NCBI GenBank assembly: GCA_002794775.1
Contig: NBAY01000060.1
Location: 62,001 to 126,000, forward strand
Source: Porodaedalea pini
Lineage: Eukaryota > Basidiomycota > Agaricomycetes > Hymenochaetales > Hymenochaetaceae
Reading direction: 5' to 3'
DNA length: 64,000 nucleotides
The notes under the pieces: generated by a model
The model's database searches: none
What the model saw: the letters and a program-made list of their open reading frames with translations, nothing else
What the model was told of the DNA's origin: nothing
Shown here: positions 45,310-56,612 of the stretch, piece after piece
How positions within the stretch are numbered: the first letter of the stretch is position 1
How the letters are laid out: each line of letters begins with the position of its first letter
Program-made: the position numbers and the translations under genes

Positions 45310-47387
45310 ATGTTGTCCGGCAACACCGACGAGATTGTGGTGAGTCTCCTACAAGATCAACCCTGCCTTCGGTGCAGAACTGGCGTTAATCGTCTAAAAT
45401 CTACAGATAAAGAAGAAGCGGCGGCGGAAAGCAGTCGACCCCTGTCTGGGCTATTATAGCCGCAACGTCGGCGACGCAGAACCCGCAGACCTACAGGAAG
45501 AAAATATCAACCAGGAAGTGCAGGGAAGCACGCGGGAAAATGTGCAGCAGAAGACAGTATCTTCCGACTCTGCGCAGACCATCACTTCACCGTTCTCTGA
45601 GGAGGCAGCGATCGTTACGGTTGATGATTTTCTTCGCCAGCAGGCCATGGCGAACACTCAGCGTCACCGACCGACCTACAGTCGAAAAAGGCAGCGACGA
45701 ATTCAGTTTTCGTCCGATGACGAAGCTGAAAATCATGTTGTCGACAATTATGCGCCTAGGAATTCAAACACTCCGAGCCAGCGTCCTCATCCGAGTACAA
45801 CTGACAAAACGACGCGCAATAAAGTCAGAAAGCTGCATCATGCGTCCCGAAAGCCTCGAATGGAGGTAGGCATGGCATTCTCCAAGCGCATACAGCGTGC
45901 CGCCGTGCTGTCATGCGTAGAACAGGACGGTGACTCTCTCGCTATTGCACCCTTTCCGTTGCGTCTTGCCCCCCAAGATAGTCAAATCTCGCCTAGATCC
46001 CCTGTGTACGATAGACGTATCAAGCTTGTCGATCCGCGGGTCCCTCGTCAGCTCGACATTTCTTTTGCGAACAAGGACAATATACTTCACAAGACAAAAT
46101 CGTGCCGGCCTTTTTTGCACTGGGGCTCCTCCCTTCCCCCGCTGTCAAAAGCATCACCATCCGTACCTTCCACAATCTTGACACCAAAGAGCTCCGTCCA
46201 TAAAACGCCACGCTCAGCAATGATCGCTCCTCTCAAACTTGTTCCGTACGAAGAGCATGACGAGGCTCGATCTGCTAAGTTCGACCGGTAGGTGCTCTAC
46301 TCTTAGGCTGACTTCATTCACTGAAATAGGGATTTACAGTAAACTATCCAAGAAGGGACGTCGAGTGATCACACCTTTAGTCCTCCAGTTAAATTGCACG
46401 GTCTCTGTCCCATCTACGTTCCACGACGAAGATGATCCTTTCATGACATTACTCCCCACAGACGAACCTCGCTATAGAGCTCCTTCGCAAATCGAGTATC
46501 CTTCAATGCAACACGACGAAAACGTCAACATCGAAGCAGATTTATCCTCATCTCCCTCAGACTTTCCTGACATTCTTGTTCCATGCTCGCCGCTGGAGGC
46601 ACCTCAGTCTCCATTACTCGCAATCTCCGATTCTCCGACTGAACCGAATATCAACAATGCTCTTCAAGATCTTCAAGTAATTTATGCTTCGGGATCGCCG
46701 GATATTCCAGCCCCTAATCTCAAGGGTATTTCACCCCCTTCTCATTCTTATCCTCCGCCTAGCATGTCACAAAAGTCTATGCGTGGCCTTGGCTCTATGC
46801 TCGATAGTTTCATGGAGACGGCTCGCAGTGTTCTTCTATCACAGACACGATTGCCTTCGGACGAGGATAACTCCTCTGAAGTGTTAAGGAACAGGGGCAG
46901 TAGACTGTCATCCCGTAGAGTCACTGTCTCCAGCCCCACGCGCCACACAGCTTCGAAGAGACCGCGTAACAGAGCGGCTACCTCCGTCATGCAAACGACA
47001 AGTCAGGGCTTGAAGAAGATCAAGAAGTCCATCTCAATGCCATCTGTCTCTGCATGCCTTGGACACGATGACAATGGCGAGCCTGAAACCAAAGAATTGC
47101 CACTGTTGACGCTTCTACCATCCGCTCGTCGCTCCTCATCCCACGTCCGTCTTGAGGCTCACTCTTCAGTCTTTCATACCGAGGAGATGCCTAGGATGGG
47201 CGTTGATTGTGAGTCCGCCTTCAACATCGCTCCACGTCGCTCTTTCCTATTCGACCGTAATAATGGTTGCGGGTCTCCAAACGTCTTCGATTTGCTGGAC
47301 GACGCCGAGCCGCGCAGTAATGCGCAAATAATCTTATCGCAGACTGTATCACAGCGCAACATCGATTCCTGCTACTGTATCGCCTAG
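45310..47387 (+). CDS. Unknown Ser/Pro-rich, basic nuclear-type protein (652 aa)
   Basis: Not recognised. Exons are 45310-45339, 45407-46287 and 46340-47387, all GT-AG, summing to 1959 bp. The 30-base first exon encodes MLSGNTDEIV, and exon 2 opens at once with the basic cluster IKKKRRRK. Further basic patches (SRKRQRR, NKVRKLHHASRKPR, KRPRNR, KKIKKS) suggest a nuclear protein. The rest is Ser/Pro-rich and probably disordered, with an acidic-rich middle (PSDFPDILVPCSPLEAPQSP) and a C-terminal FDLLDDAEPR motif. No catalytic domain is visible. It may be a chromatin or cell-cycle factor, but nothing proves this. The frame is long and clean, so the gene itself is well supported. Shares its promoter with the RBR ligase. 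Confidence 0.75.
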
Positions 47388-49301
47388 ACTCCTGTACTTT
47401 CCAGTCTGGCCAAGTAATACCGTTGTATTGAAGGGCCTGTAATGATTTTAAAAAGTGCTGTATCTGTACTGCGCCAGACGACAGGCGCGTGTTTTTCGTT
47501 ACTTGCTGTTCGGACGATATATACATCTTTTGTACTCCAGTATGTCTTGAAGAAGGCTTGCTCTGCGACACTTAAGTCTCAAGGGATCGCAGTTCATAAT
47601 AAGATAAAAAAAGTCTCTATTTATAGAGAGGATATTCGGATGTTAGAATGCAGAGCTACTGCATAAATGAAGATACGAAGGTGTACATAAAGTCCCAGTA
47701 CTATAGTCAGTACGCGCTTGCGACGCGACGCGGTGTGACTCTAACGTGACTCACGCGACAACACTCGGATTAACGCAGCAGCCTCTCTTCTTTCTTCGAC
47801 AAACTCTCGCGCAGAAGAGGTCAAATTCCGCCCTACCATCATCCAAAGCAAACATATCAGGTGTCCTAACTTCTAGTATTTGTCCTGGATCACTGCTCTT
47901 ACGCTGCATAACGATAATCCTCTAATGCATTAAATCTCTCAATGCACAGGAGAACTTGGGAATCGACACTGTGTATGGTGAGATAGTCAACTGTAATACC
48001 TATCCAAGTATCGTTCTACTTTGAAATCCCTTATGCGGAATACATCGTGAGTAGAAATCAATGCAAAGGATATCTTATCCGCGTTAGGCCGTAGATAAAA
48101 GGACGTTAGCAACTCAACGAGCTTGCACCCGAACATCTTTCGGTCTAGTGCTTACCGATAGTGACTATAACAATCATGGGATTGAGTATCTCTGTCCTTA
48201 CTCCTTTCATTCTTGGTGGCACCTGTTGTCGGCTCTTCTTCCGACACAGCAAGCCGTTTGCAAAGAATATTACAGGGCGCAACGAAGCGGCGCAGCTCTG
48301 CATTACAAGTCTTTTGCACCTATGTTGATGTTGCTACCTCAAGTTCTATACAGTGCACCTGTAATTCGGATATACATAATACTAGGCAAGAGGGTGAGCT
48401 CACCTTCTGGTTGTAAAAACATGCGGTATACTGTTCTCATCTGTACCGAGATAAACATAACGCATAAAACGCGGTTGGATGGGTTGTTAGATTTGCCCTA
48501 GTAACGCATAACGGTTGCTAATAGTATAAAGTTTGCGAAATACGGTAACGCATAACACCAGTAGGAGGTAACGGCATGTTGTAACTTCAGAGCCCCAAAG
48601 TAATTCAAGTCTAGCTTTTGTTTCCATCGGAATATAGCCACTGTAGTCAGAGTATTTTATTTTACTCATTCTATAGAAAGAAAATGTATAACAGCATCAG
48701 TGACTAAAGCTCGGTAAACAGACAATCAAGTCATCGGTTGCTAAGTTTGGTCTGCGTAACGGATAACGGCCAGGTTGATAACACTTACCTTATTTTTGCC
48801 CGTAACGGTTGACGGCCGGTTGGCTCGGAACAGATGAGAACAGTATGCATGCCTCAACTTTCAGGCCAAAGAGTTCATAGTTTTCGGAAATCTGAAAACT
48901 ACCTTGAACTGCTCCGAGTCCACAGTAACTGTTGATGCAGATAAAAACGAGAACCTTCCACATTTCATCCAGGATAAACTTATAAAAACAAGGATTACAG
49001 CGTATCTGAAATTAATGGCCGATAATAAGATGCGAATGAGTACTAGTGACGGTTTTTTCGACTCATTTTATTTACTAATTTACAGTACCTTGCGATATGA
49101 TGCATCTTGTTTCAGTGCTCATATCTCAACTTGGGTGCGCGCATAAGTACTTAATTCCCCCTCATCCCGGCGTTTGTACGTCACCTAAGAAGAGTCTGGG
49201 CTTTTCTTTGTCGAAAACAGAACAGGAGACCGATCGCGAAGTAAAAACAAAATGAGGAAAATTTTCCATGAGAAAAGTCTTATCATCGATCGATTGGGAA
49301 A
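47388..49301. other. Intergenic region with TAACG motif cluster
   Basis: No gene is supported. It is AT-rich, with the related motifs GTAACGCATAACG (48501-48513), GTAACGCATAAC (48545-48556), CGTAACGGATAACGG (48756-48770) and CGTAACGGTTGACGG (near 48801-48815). From about 49190 on it is the diverged outer flank of kinase C's upstream region. Confidence 0.5.
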
Positions 49302-49611
49302 GTAGGAGCCACGATGCCCGCGTGATCGTGTCTGCATCACAAACAAAAAACCATATACGGAAATCGTTTCCAGGCCGCGACGCGAGCCAGAATCCTCTTT
49401 CTCTCCAACTTGTCCAAGCCACGATCAACCCAACCAACCCTACACCTGACTCGCCGCTTCTTTTGTCTGCGTTTCGTGGCCTGAGCAGGTCCGTCTCGCG
49501 TAATATAAAGGATCACAATCCACGGTTAGTCTTTCTTCCTTCTACACTCATCACCATCCATTCCGCGCCTCTTGCTCGACCTTAACGACTCGACGTTGAC
49601 AGTGTCCCATC
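49302..49611 (+). promoter_or_regulatory. Kinase C upstream region, nearly identical to A and B
   Basis: The inverted counterpart of 24881-25190. It carries the same TATA box (ATATAAAGGATC, near 49503-49514) about 105 bp before the ATG, and a 9-base insertion (CAACTTGTC or shifted equivalent near 49405-49417) absent from A and B. Confidence 0.85.
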
Positions 49612-52600
49612 ATGACAGACAGAACACAGCATCACAAAAGTGATACCAATATCATCGGTCTTTTCAGATCACCTGGAAAGGTCCAGTAAGCATTCTCTGC
49701 TACTTTTGCTTTTTTTCGGTTTATTGACGTCTCTGCAGTCCTCCCACAAGTGATCCCAGGAAACACGCGTCGCCCATCGCCGTCAACTCACACAGCGTCA
49801 TCACACCCGGGGCAATCGAACTTCAGGCGCTCAGCAAAATGGCTGGAACGCTCGCTAAGGAGGTTCAGAGCAGTAAACTGATCGACGTGCCTAATCTCAT
49901 CGAAGATAAGCTCACCGACGAAGCAATCTCGAAGGGCATGGGGAAAGCGAAGTTTCCGAAGTCGACTCGTCTGGCAGAATCATTCTCCGTCAAGGTTTCC
50001 GACATCATGACGAAGCTCAAATCGAGACCAGCGAAGATAGGGAAATATCTATCTAATGTGGGATGCTGGGAGAAATGGCGGACAAATAAGAAGGAATTTG
50101 AAAGTGAAATGGAGGCTTCGGGGTCGAAGATGGATGTGGACGGGAAGCCGGTTCGATGGAAGTCGGATGAGGAACAGGTTGCCGATTTTTTCAACGAAAT
50201 TGTAGACTGCGTTCGCTCGGAGTATGGCATAGACGGGACCACGCCTAAATCACGCGTATTCTCTGCACGCTTCAAGGATCGCGCCCCTGCGGATGCTCCA
50301 GTCAATTGTATCCGAAAACCTGATTGCGTCGGGCTCGACAAGGAGAAGGCTGAATCAGAAGATGCCGCTTGGCGTGACGTCCGCGCACTGTTCGAATTAA
50401 AATTCGGTGGTTCCACTCAAGCATTGAGAGATGCATACCGAGAGCTTCTTAATTGCGCTCGTATGGTCTTTGCCGCGCAGCACAACCGACGATTTGTCCT
50501 GGGCGCCGTTCTTCAGTATACAACTATGTTCTTCTTCGTCTTTGACCGAAGCGGCGTGCTTTGTTCGGAGGGCTTCGACATCAATCAAGAACCTGAAAAG
50601 CTCGTTCGCATCGTCTGTGGAATACTCTTTGTCGATGAGATTCGTTTGGGATACGATCCGACGATCGAGAAGTCGGAGGAGGGTGGGTATCATATTTGGC
50701 TGAACGGTGTGCGTCACAAATGCGAAGAGCCGCTTTACATTGAGAAGTCGGTACGTGGACGAGGGACGGGATGCTTCAAGACGGTGCTTGATGGACAAGA
50801 TGCTGTGATCAAGGATGCATGGGTGGACGACTCGCGGAAAAAGCTTGAGCACGAGATCCTGGAGAAGGTGAAGGATGTGGAAGGTGTTGTGAGGGTGATT
50901 GACCACGAGATAGTCCAGATAGAGGGGAAGAATGACACGACTGGCACCGATCGTCAAGTACTGGCAGAGGATGGTATATGGTTGAAGAATAGGAAGTGGC
51001 ATGGATTTGGATTGGTTGAGACACGGACGCACCGCCGGATCATCATGAAACCATATGGACAGCCCCTGGAGAACTTTGCGAATCTCACTGAACTGTTGAA
51101 TTCGATAAAGGACATCGTGAAAAGTAAGTTGTCTTGCTTTATTTGTTCCTCCTTGTAGTGCTTACATTATTTCTTTTCCAGCCATCGAAGATCTCATTGA
51201 AAAGAAGGTGTTGCACCGCGATATCAGTTTACGGAACCTTATCCTTGCACGATCTGATCCTGAGGATCCAACGTCCCGTATTCGAGGCTACATCATCGAC
51301 TTCGATTATGCCCTCGATCTTGATAACATTTCGAATGACATCGCAAAGGGTGCTCGAACGGTCCGTTGATCTTCATTTTTCTATAAACTTCCGCCGCTGA
51401 GATATGTCTGTTTTGCAGGGAACTCTTCCGTTCATGGCCATCGAGATGCTGGAAGCTGAAGAGAGAAACAAAGTCGCACATGCTTACTATCACGACCTCG
51501 AATCTGTCTTCTACTCGCTATGCTGGTTGTGCACTGCTCAGCAAGGGCCACTTAACACGACTCGTTGCGACGGCTTCGACTTCTCTAAGTCGGAGGTTGC
51601 AAGATGGAATGGAATTGGTATGGACAATCCTACTCTCGACAATATTCGGCGATGTAAAGCAGCAACTCTTCGAAGCCACAAGGATTTCTCCGTCCTCGTG
51701 CTTCGTCAGTTTGCACCGTATTTTGATGCCATCGCACCTTGTGTTGCCGCTTTGCGAGAAGTGATGGTCAATGAGAATTCGAACTTGGATGACTTGGACG
51801 TGTTCTATCGCAACAAGATAGAAACAGCGAAGAAGAAGCTTACCAAGGCGAGACTGGCAGGGGAGCCAGTCGATCAGACTTTGCTGGCGACCATCCCAAA
51901 TTCAGAACGTGATCATCGCGATGTTTTCAGATCTATATATGACATCATTGACACTGCTCTCGAGGAGCTAAAGGAGCCACCCATTCCACCGTGTTGCTTA
52001 GTAGCTTCCAAACCCTGTCCGAAGCTGACTCGAAAGGAGATGGATGCCAAACAATTCAAGGCAGTACGCGAATTGGTGGAGATGAAGGAGGCAGCGGATG
52101 AGGAGAAGGAGAAGGAGGAGGCGAAAGCGGCGGAGGCAGAAGCGGCGAAGGCACGCCAAGAGGAGCAATCCATGGCAGCGAAAAGTAGAAACGTTAAGGA
52201 CCTCGTCCCTGGGTCATCGCTTTTTAGTGATATCTCGGAAGGTATGGGAAGTGCATCATCCGGTTCCAAGTCTCGTGCTTCCCGCGAAATGGGTCGTGTT
52301 CTGTTCGATCACTCGGCTTTGAGTATGACCACCAGGTCGAAGTCGAAGAGGGCCGTATCAGGATCGTTTGCCTTACAGGCCTCAGCTCTGCCCCGCTCCT
52401 ACCACATGCCTCCTCCTGCGGTGCCCGCTTCCAGGATGCCCACTTCTACTTCCTCCTCCACCTCTTCCATTGGATATAAGCGGAAGTCGTCAGCATTTCG
52501 TGACGCAGACGTTTCGGACGACGAATCGGTCTCGTCATCGTCGAAGAGGCACAAGAGACTGTCGCCTGGACCGTCTGTACCCCCTTCATTCTGCTCCTCC

Positions 52601-52879
52601 ATTTCCTCCTCAACTGGGACTAAGCGGAAGCCGTTGTTGCTCGCTGATGAAGATTCCCTGGACGGCGATTCGATCACGTCTTCATCAAGGAGGCCTAGGG
52701 AACTTTCTCCTGGACCGACTGTGCCTCCTTCCATCTGCTCGTCCACTTGCTCGACGAGGTCTAAGCGGAAGTCGATGGTAGACGATGATGCTCCTGACGA
52801 CGGATCGGAAGTTGCCTTATCAGATACGACTTCATCGGAAATGACTTCGTCGTCGTCGAAGAGGTTGAGGAGATTATAG
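49612..52879 (+). CDS. FunK1-type protein kinase C (1032 aa)
   Basis: The third paralogue, inverted and 19 kb from B. Exons are 49612-49685, 49739-51123, 51182-51360 and 51419-52879, the same plan and phases as A and B. Exon 1 (MTDRTQHHKSDTNIIGLF) is almost the same as in A. Core motifs: GRGTGCFK, AVIKDAW, HRDISLRN, IIDFDYALDLD, GTLPFMAIEML. Over the N-terminal region it differs from A at many sites (for example GCWEKWRTNKKEF), but from SKPCPKLTRKEMD onward it is almost identical to A, including most silent positions seen by eye, which points to gene conversion or recent exchange. The Ser-rich tail has the same three KRK/SPGP repeats. The frame is intact. Confidence 0.93.
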
Positions 52880-53437
52880 GAATTACCAGCTTCTTTCCCT
52901 TCGTCCTCCGGCACCGTTCTTGGGTTTGCTTGCGTCTTGCACCTTCTGCGCTTTCGTCTCCTGCGTCGTTTTTTTCTTTTCTTTTCTTTTCTGTTCTGTT
53001 GTCTCTTGCTTATATATTTACATCGCATTATTGTAGCATTACACGTATTCGCATTCGCGTTTTCTGATTCGTCTTCGCCTTATTTTCCGCTGCATTATTT
53101 TTGTTGCTTTTTGTTTTATTTTCGCTGCATTTGTACTCGCATCAGGTAGATTCCTGCGCTCTTGCGCTCTCATAAAAGAAAGGAGTTTTTGGCGTCTGCA
53201 TCCTCCCGCAGACGCTCTTTTCGCTCATACTGTTGTGCACAGCATGAATTTCCGACAACGTACCAAGAGAACGGAAACAGCGTAGGCAGAGCCACAGTAA
53301 ACATCGGCGCTTAAGACGATACAGGTGGCTTAGATGGCAGGATGTTAGTATACAGTATAGTGCTATACATCTCTACGGGAGACATGATGGTATACAGTGT
53401 TGTACACGGAGTGCGAGTGGTCAATTGCAACATATTA
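52880..53437. other. 3' flank of kinase C and convergent region
   Basis: Up to about 53245 this is the inverted equivalent of the 3' flanks of A and B: T-rich, with ATAAAAGAAAGGAGTTTTTGG and the hairpin at 53192-53215. The rest lies before the stop of the opposite-strand phosphatase. No gene is seen. Confidence 0.65.
53192..53215. repeat. 8-bp hairpin in the 3' flank of kinase C
   Basis: GCGTCTGC (53192-53199) pairs with GCAGACGC (53208-53215). The loop (ATCCTCCC) differs completely from the loop of A and B while the stem is kept, suggesting the pairing matters more than the loop. Confidence 0.75.
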
Positions 53438-55120
53438 TCATAAATCCGGACAAGACACACTGACGGCCCGAGCCTCCGCTGTCTTTGAACCCGCATCGCC
53501 AAAGCGCATCTTGTCCTTGCGCGACACGGTGACCTCCTCTCCCTCGTCTTCTGCGACATCGTTTGCCGATCCATGAGAAAGTGGAGGGGTGAGGACGAGC
53601 GCAGTGAGTCTGCGGCCATATACCTGTTTGAAGAGACAACAATCAGTTAGCATCGCTAACAAGATCTGGACCGTAAGGATATTGAAGAGACTCACGCAGC
53701 CGGAGTCGAGTCCCTTAGTCCAGCGCTTGATGTCCAGTCCGCGCGATGCTGCGTGTCCGTAAATGACTGTCGACGGGTGGCACGGCAAGGGTTTCTGCTT
53801 CGAATTCTTGTTCGATTTGTTGAGGTCAGATTCTTCGTTACCTTGCTCGTCGTAATCTTCCTCTTCAAGTTCGAACTCGAAGCCACCACAACGACTGACG
53901 ATGGCATTCCAGAGGGGAGCCCACGCTGTGCCTTCTTTCGAGTCTCTAGAGCAGTATTACAGTCAGGACTAAGCGAGGAGAAAAGGAGATCATCGTACTT
54001 ACTTAGAAATAGAATTATCCTTGAGAATGCTGCGCATATTCAATAGTACCCATGGATCGACATTCTGCGGGATGTCGGTGAGCAGAGCTTCCTCCTGCTT
54101 CGTGCGAAGGCGTTCCACGTTGTTCTTCTTTCCTTGAGCGTCTACAACTGCAATCTGGTCCCCTGGTATGTGCGCGAGCGGCTGGCGGATTGAGATCGGA
54201 CTTCGGCGCGGGTCGAGCGGAAGAAGGCCCGCATGAACAACGAATGCGTGCAGGCGCGGGATGTGTAAGACGAGCGGCAGTGAGCGGAGGTAGGCGGCGT
54301 GCTCGGTGGACATAGCACGCGCGATGCGATAGTGGTCTCCCATGAATTCCCAGTCGTCCGGTATACGCTTCCAATCCTCCCCCTTACTTCCCTTCGAGCC
54401 CTTTTTCAGGTCCTTGAAATATGCCTTTAACTCCTTCGAGCTCTTGCGCTCCAGCCTCTCGAGCCATCTTGCACCTTCAGGATGAGATAGCACGTTCTCG
54501 ATCCACGCGCGCCAGCCAATCGCCATCTGGTCGTGGTTTCCGCGCACGCCAGTGACGTTGTGCGTAGTCATGTATGCCAAAACGTCAAGCGAACCCTCAA
54601 AGGTCCCTTTTGCTACGATATCACCGGCGTGAATGAGGTGGTCAGTCCGGGGATCGTAGTGAAGCTTCTTGAGCAGTTTGCTAGTGGATAGGACCTCAGC
54701 ATGATGTAGTCTGAAAGAGAGGACAGTAGACTCACTCGAGCGATACTTTCATCCCATGGACGTCGCCAACAAATAGTATGCGTCGGTTAGAATCATCTGT
54801 GACACCGACATTCAGTCTCAAGGAGACATAAAAAGACCACGAGCATGCGTACCAAAGTCCAGCTCCCTATCACTCAGCGTTCTCCTACGAACATATTGAT
54901 CAAAGTCCGGCTTCTCTTAAGACCGCAAGGTCAATAAATATCAACTTTTTATGTCAATATAACGCAACACACTTTGCGATGAAGAACCGGAAGCAGCCAT
55001 TAAGTCTCGAGCATGATCTGTGGCCTCCTTCGATATCCCGAGGAGCAGTACGAATGTGACAAAGGCTCCGAGTATGAAAAATGCCAGGATTTGCCTTGGA
55101 GAGGTTCGTGTAGCTGGCAT
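53438..55120 (-). CDS. Membrane-anchored PPP-type metallophosphatase, Ppn2-like
   Basis: A calcineurin-like phosphoesterase resembling yeast Ppn2, a vacuolar endopolyphosphatase. The ATG at 55120 gives MPATRTSPRQ followed by a single hydrophobic helix (ILAFFILGAFVTFVLLLG), a signal anchor. Metal-binding motifs in order: LFVGDVHGMK (near 54780), HAGDIVAKG (near 54640), GVRGNHDQMA (near 54540), then HAFVVHAGLLPLDPRRSP (near 54240) and VIYGHAASRGLDI (near 53760), the five blocks of the PPP fold. The C-terminal stretch RRLTALVLTPP precedes an acidic Glu/Asp tail, with the stop at 53438-53440. Five or more short introns. Divergent from eIF1A. The enzyme fold is certain; the polyphosphatase role is inferred from the anchor and overall plan. 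Confidence 0.85.
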
Positions 55121-55450
55121 AGTGATCGATGATGCAGAATAATCTTGTTCACTGTATGGGTATCGTCTAGTGTCTAGTTAGAAATACAAAAGATGAATGC
55201 TATCGGTCGTCGTTGTCGAGGTGTAAAGTGAGATGCGGAATGGTGGATCGCGATCAGGTCTCGGTAATTGCCGCGACGCTCACGGTACCGTGCCACTAGT
55301 GCATATAACTTATATAAGGTCGACTCACAGTCTCATACGCCTCCCCAGCGCCCAAGCTTCAACCGCCTCCATACACAAAACCCCGCCTCCGCCGCTCTCC
55401 CGACCATCATCTGGGACAGCCGCAGAGGAGTTCGCATTTCTACCTAAATC
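55121..55450. promoter_or_regulatory. Divergent promoter region, Ppn2-like gene and eIF1A
   Basis: 330 bp between two start codons. ACTTATATAAGGTCG near 55309-55323 looks like a TATA box for eIF1A, followed by a pyrimidine-rich stretch typical of highly expressed fungal genes. Confidence 0.6.
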
Positions 55451-56148
55451 ATGCCGAAGGTATGCTCCTCACTCAAAACGGGTTTGATCGATTTTTTACT
55501 GATCGAATCGTTCACAGAATAAGGGAAAGGTGGGGGTGCTCGTGCTGGATTTTATCGCCAGATTGCTGACGATTACGGCGGTATTATAGGGCGGTAAGAA
55601 CCGCAGGCGTGGAAAGAACGAAAACGATGATGACAAGCGTGAACTCGTCTTCAAGGAGGATGGTCAGGAGTATGCTCAGGTCACCAAGATGTTGGGCAAC
55701 GGGCGCCTCGAGGCACAGTGCTTCGACGGCGAGAAGCGTCTTGCGCACATCCGTGGCAAGATGAGGAAGAAGGTGCGTTGTCTATGCGTTGTTGGTGTAT
55801 TTGCTGCGGCCACTTAACGCCACTTGGGCTTTCATAGGTCTGGATCAACCAAGGCGACATTATACTGTTGTCGCTGCGCGAGTTCCAGGATGACAAGGCG
55901 GATGTCATCGTGAAGTATACCGCGGACGAGGCTCGCAATCGTACGTGTTCTTTTCTTTCCATCGCCATCTTTCCAACGTGAGTCTTACATATTGTCTTAC
56001 AATCCCTTCAGTAAAAGCCTATGGCGAGCTTCCGGAAAATGCGAAAATCAACGAGACGGCGGGTGGCGAAGAAGGTGGCGACGAGGAGTGCGGCTTCGAG
56101 TTTGGCGGCGACGGCGAGGAGGAGGACCTTGACATCGACGACATCTAA
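55451..56148 (+). CDS. Translation initiation factor eIF1A (147 aa)
   Basis: A small cytosolic factor that binds the 40S subunit A site and supports scanning and start-codon choice. Five exons: 55451-55459, 55518-55529, 55590-55772, 55838-55940 and 56012-56148. The first two encode just MPK and NKGK, a split commonly seen in fungi, and the sum is 444 bp. The basic N-terminal tail ([13 protein letters not shown]) leads into the OB fold: [30 protein letters not shown], then [42 protein letters not shown] and [13 protein letters not shown], then an acidic tail ending DLDIDDI, as in all eukaryotic eIF1A. Very well conserved with no lesion. Confidence 0.97.
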
Positions 56149-56612
56149 AACACGTTTTTCATAGTCCATCGCTTCCGTGATGCGATCTGCTTGTCGCTGT
56201 CTTGCATCGCCATGCTTTTCTGCTATCGTTTATCGTTGTTTCTGTTCATGCTGGATCTTTCGGAAAGGAAAAATGTTGTGGATAGAGGTGTGAGCCCTGA
56301 GGGGAGAGGAGAAAGTTGTGTGTTCTATCGTCCACAATCGTAATGATGAGTAGCTCACTCGCTGTATCCAATCGCATTTTCTGCTGTTGTTCGAAAGTTT
56401 TGTATTTTTCTAGACCGTATGTCGAATCTTTATGAAGTTATCTGTTGATTTATGATTTTGTGTACTCGAAGCCCACGTTGCAAACATTTTCTCAAGAGTC
56501 AAGAACCATCGTGAGTGTTGTCTGCTTCGCCTGTTCACTTCTTGACTTCCTACCATCACCATCTGGATCGTGGGAAACTTACAGTTAACTCGTTATCTCT
56601 CTCTCAATAGCC
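56149..56612. other. eIF1A 3' region and LINE 5' region
   Basis: The 3' untranslated region of eIF1A, passing into the presumed 5' region of the LINE. The exact 5' end of the element was not found. Confidence 0.5.
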
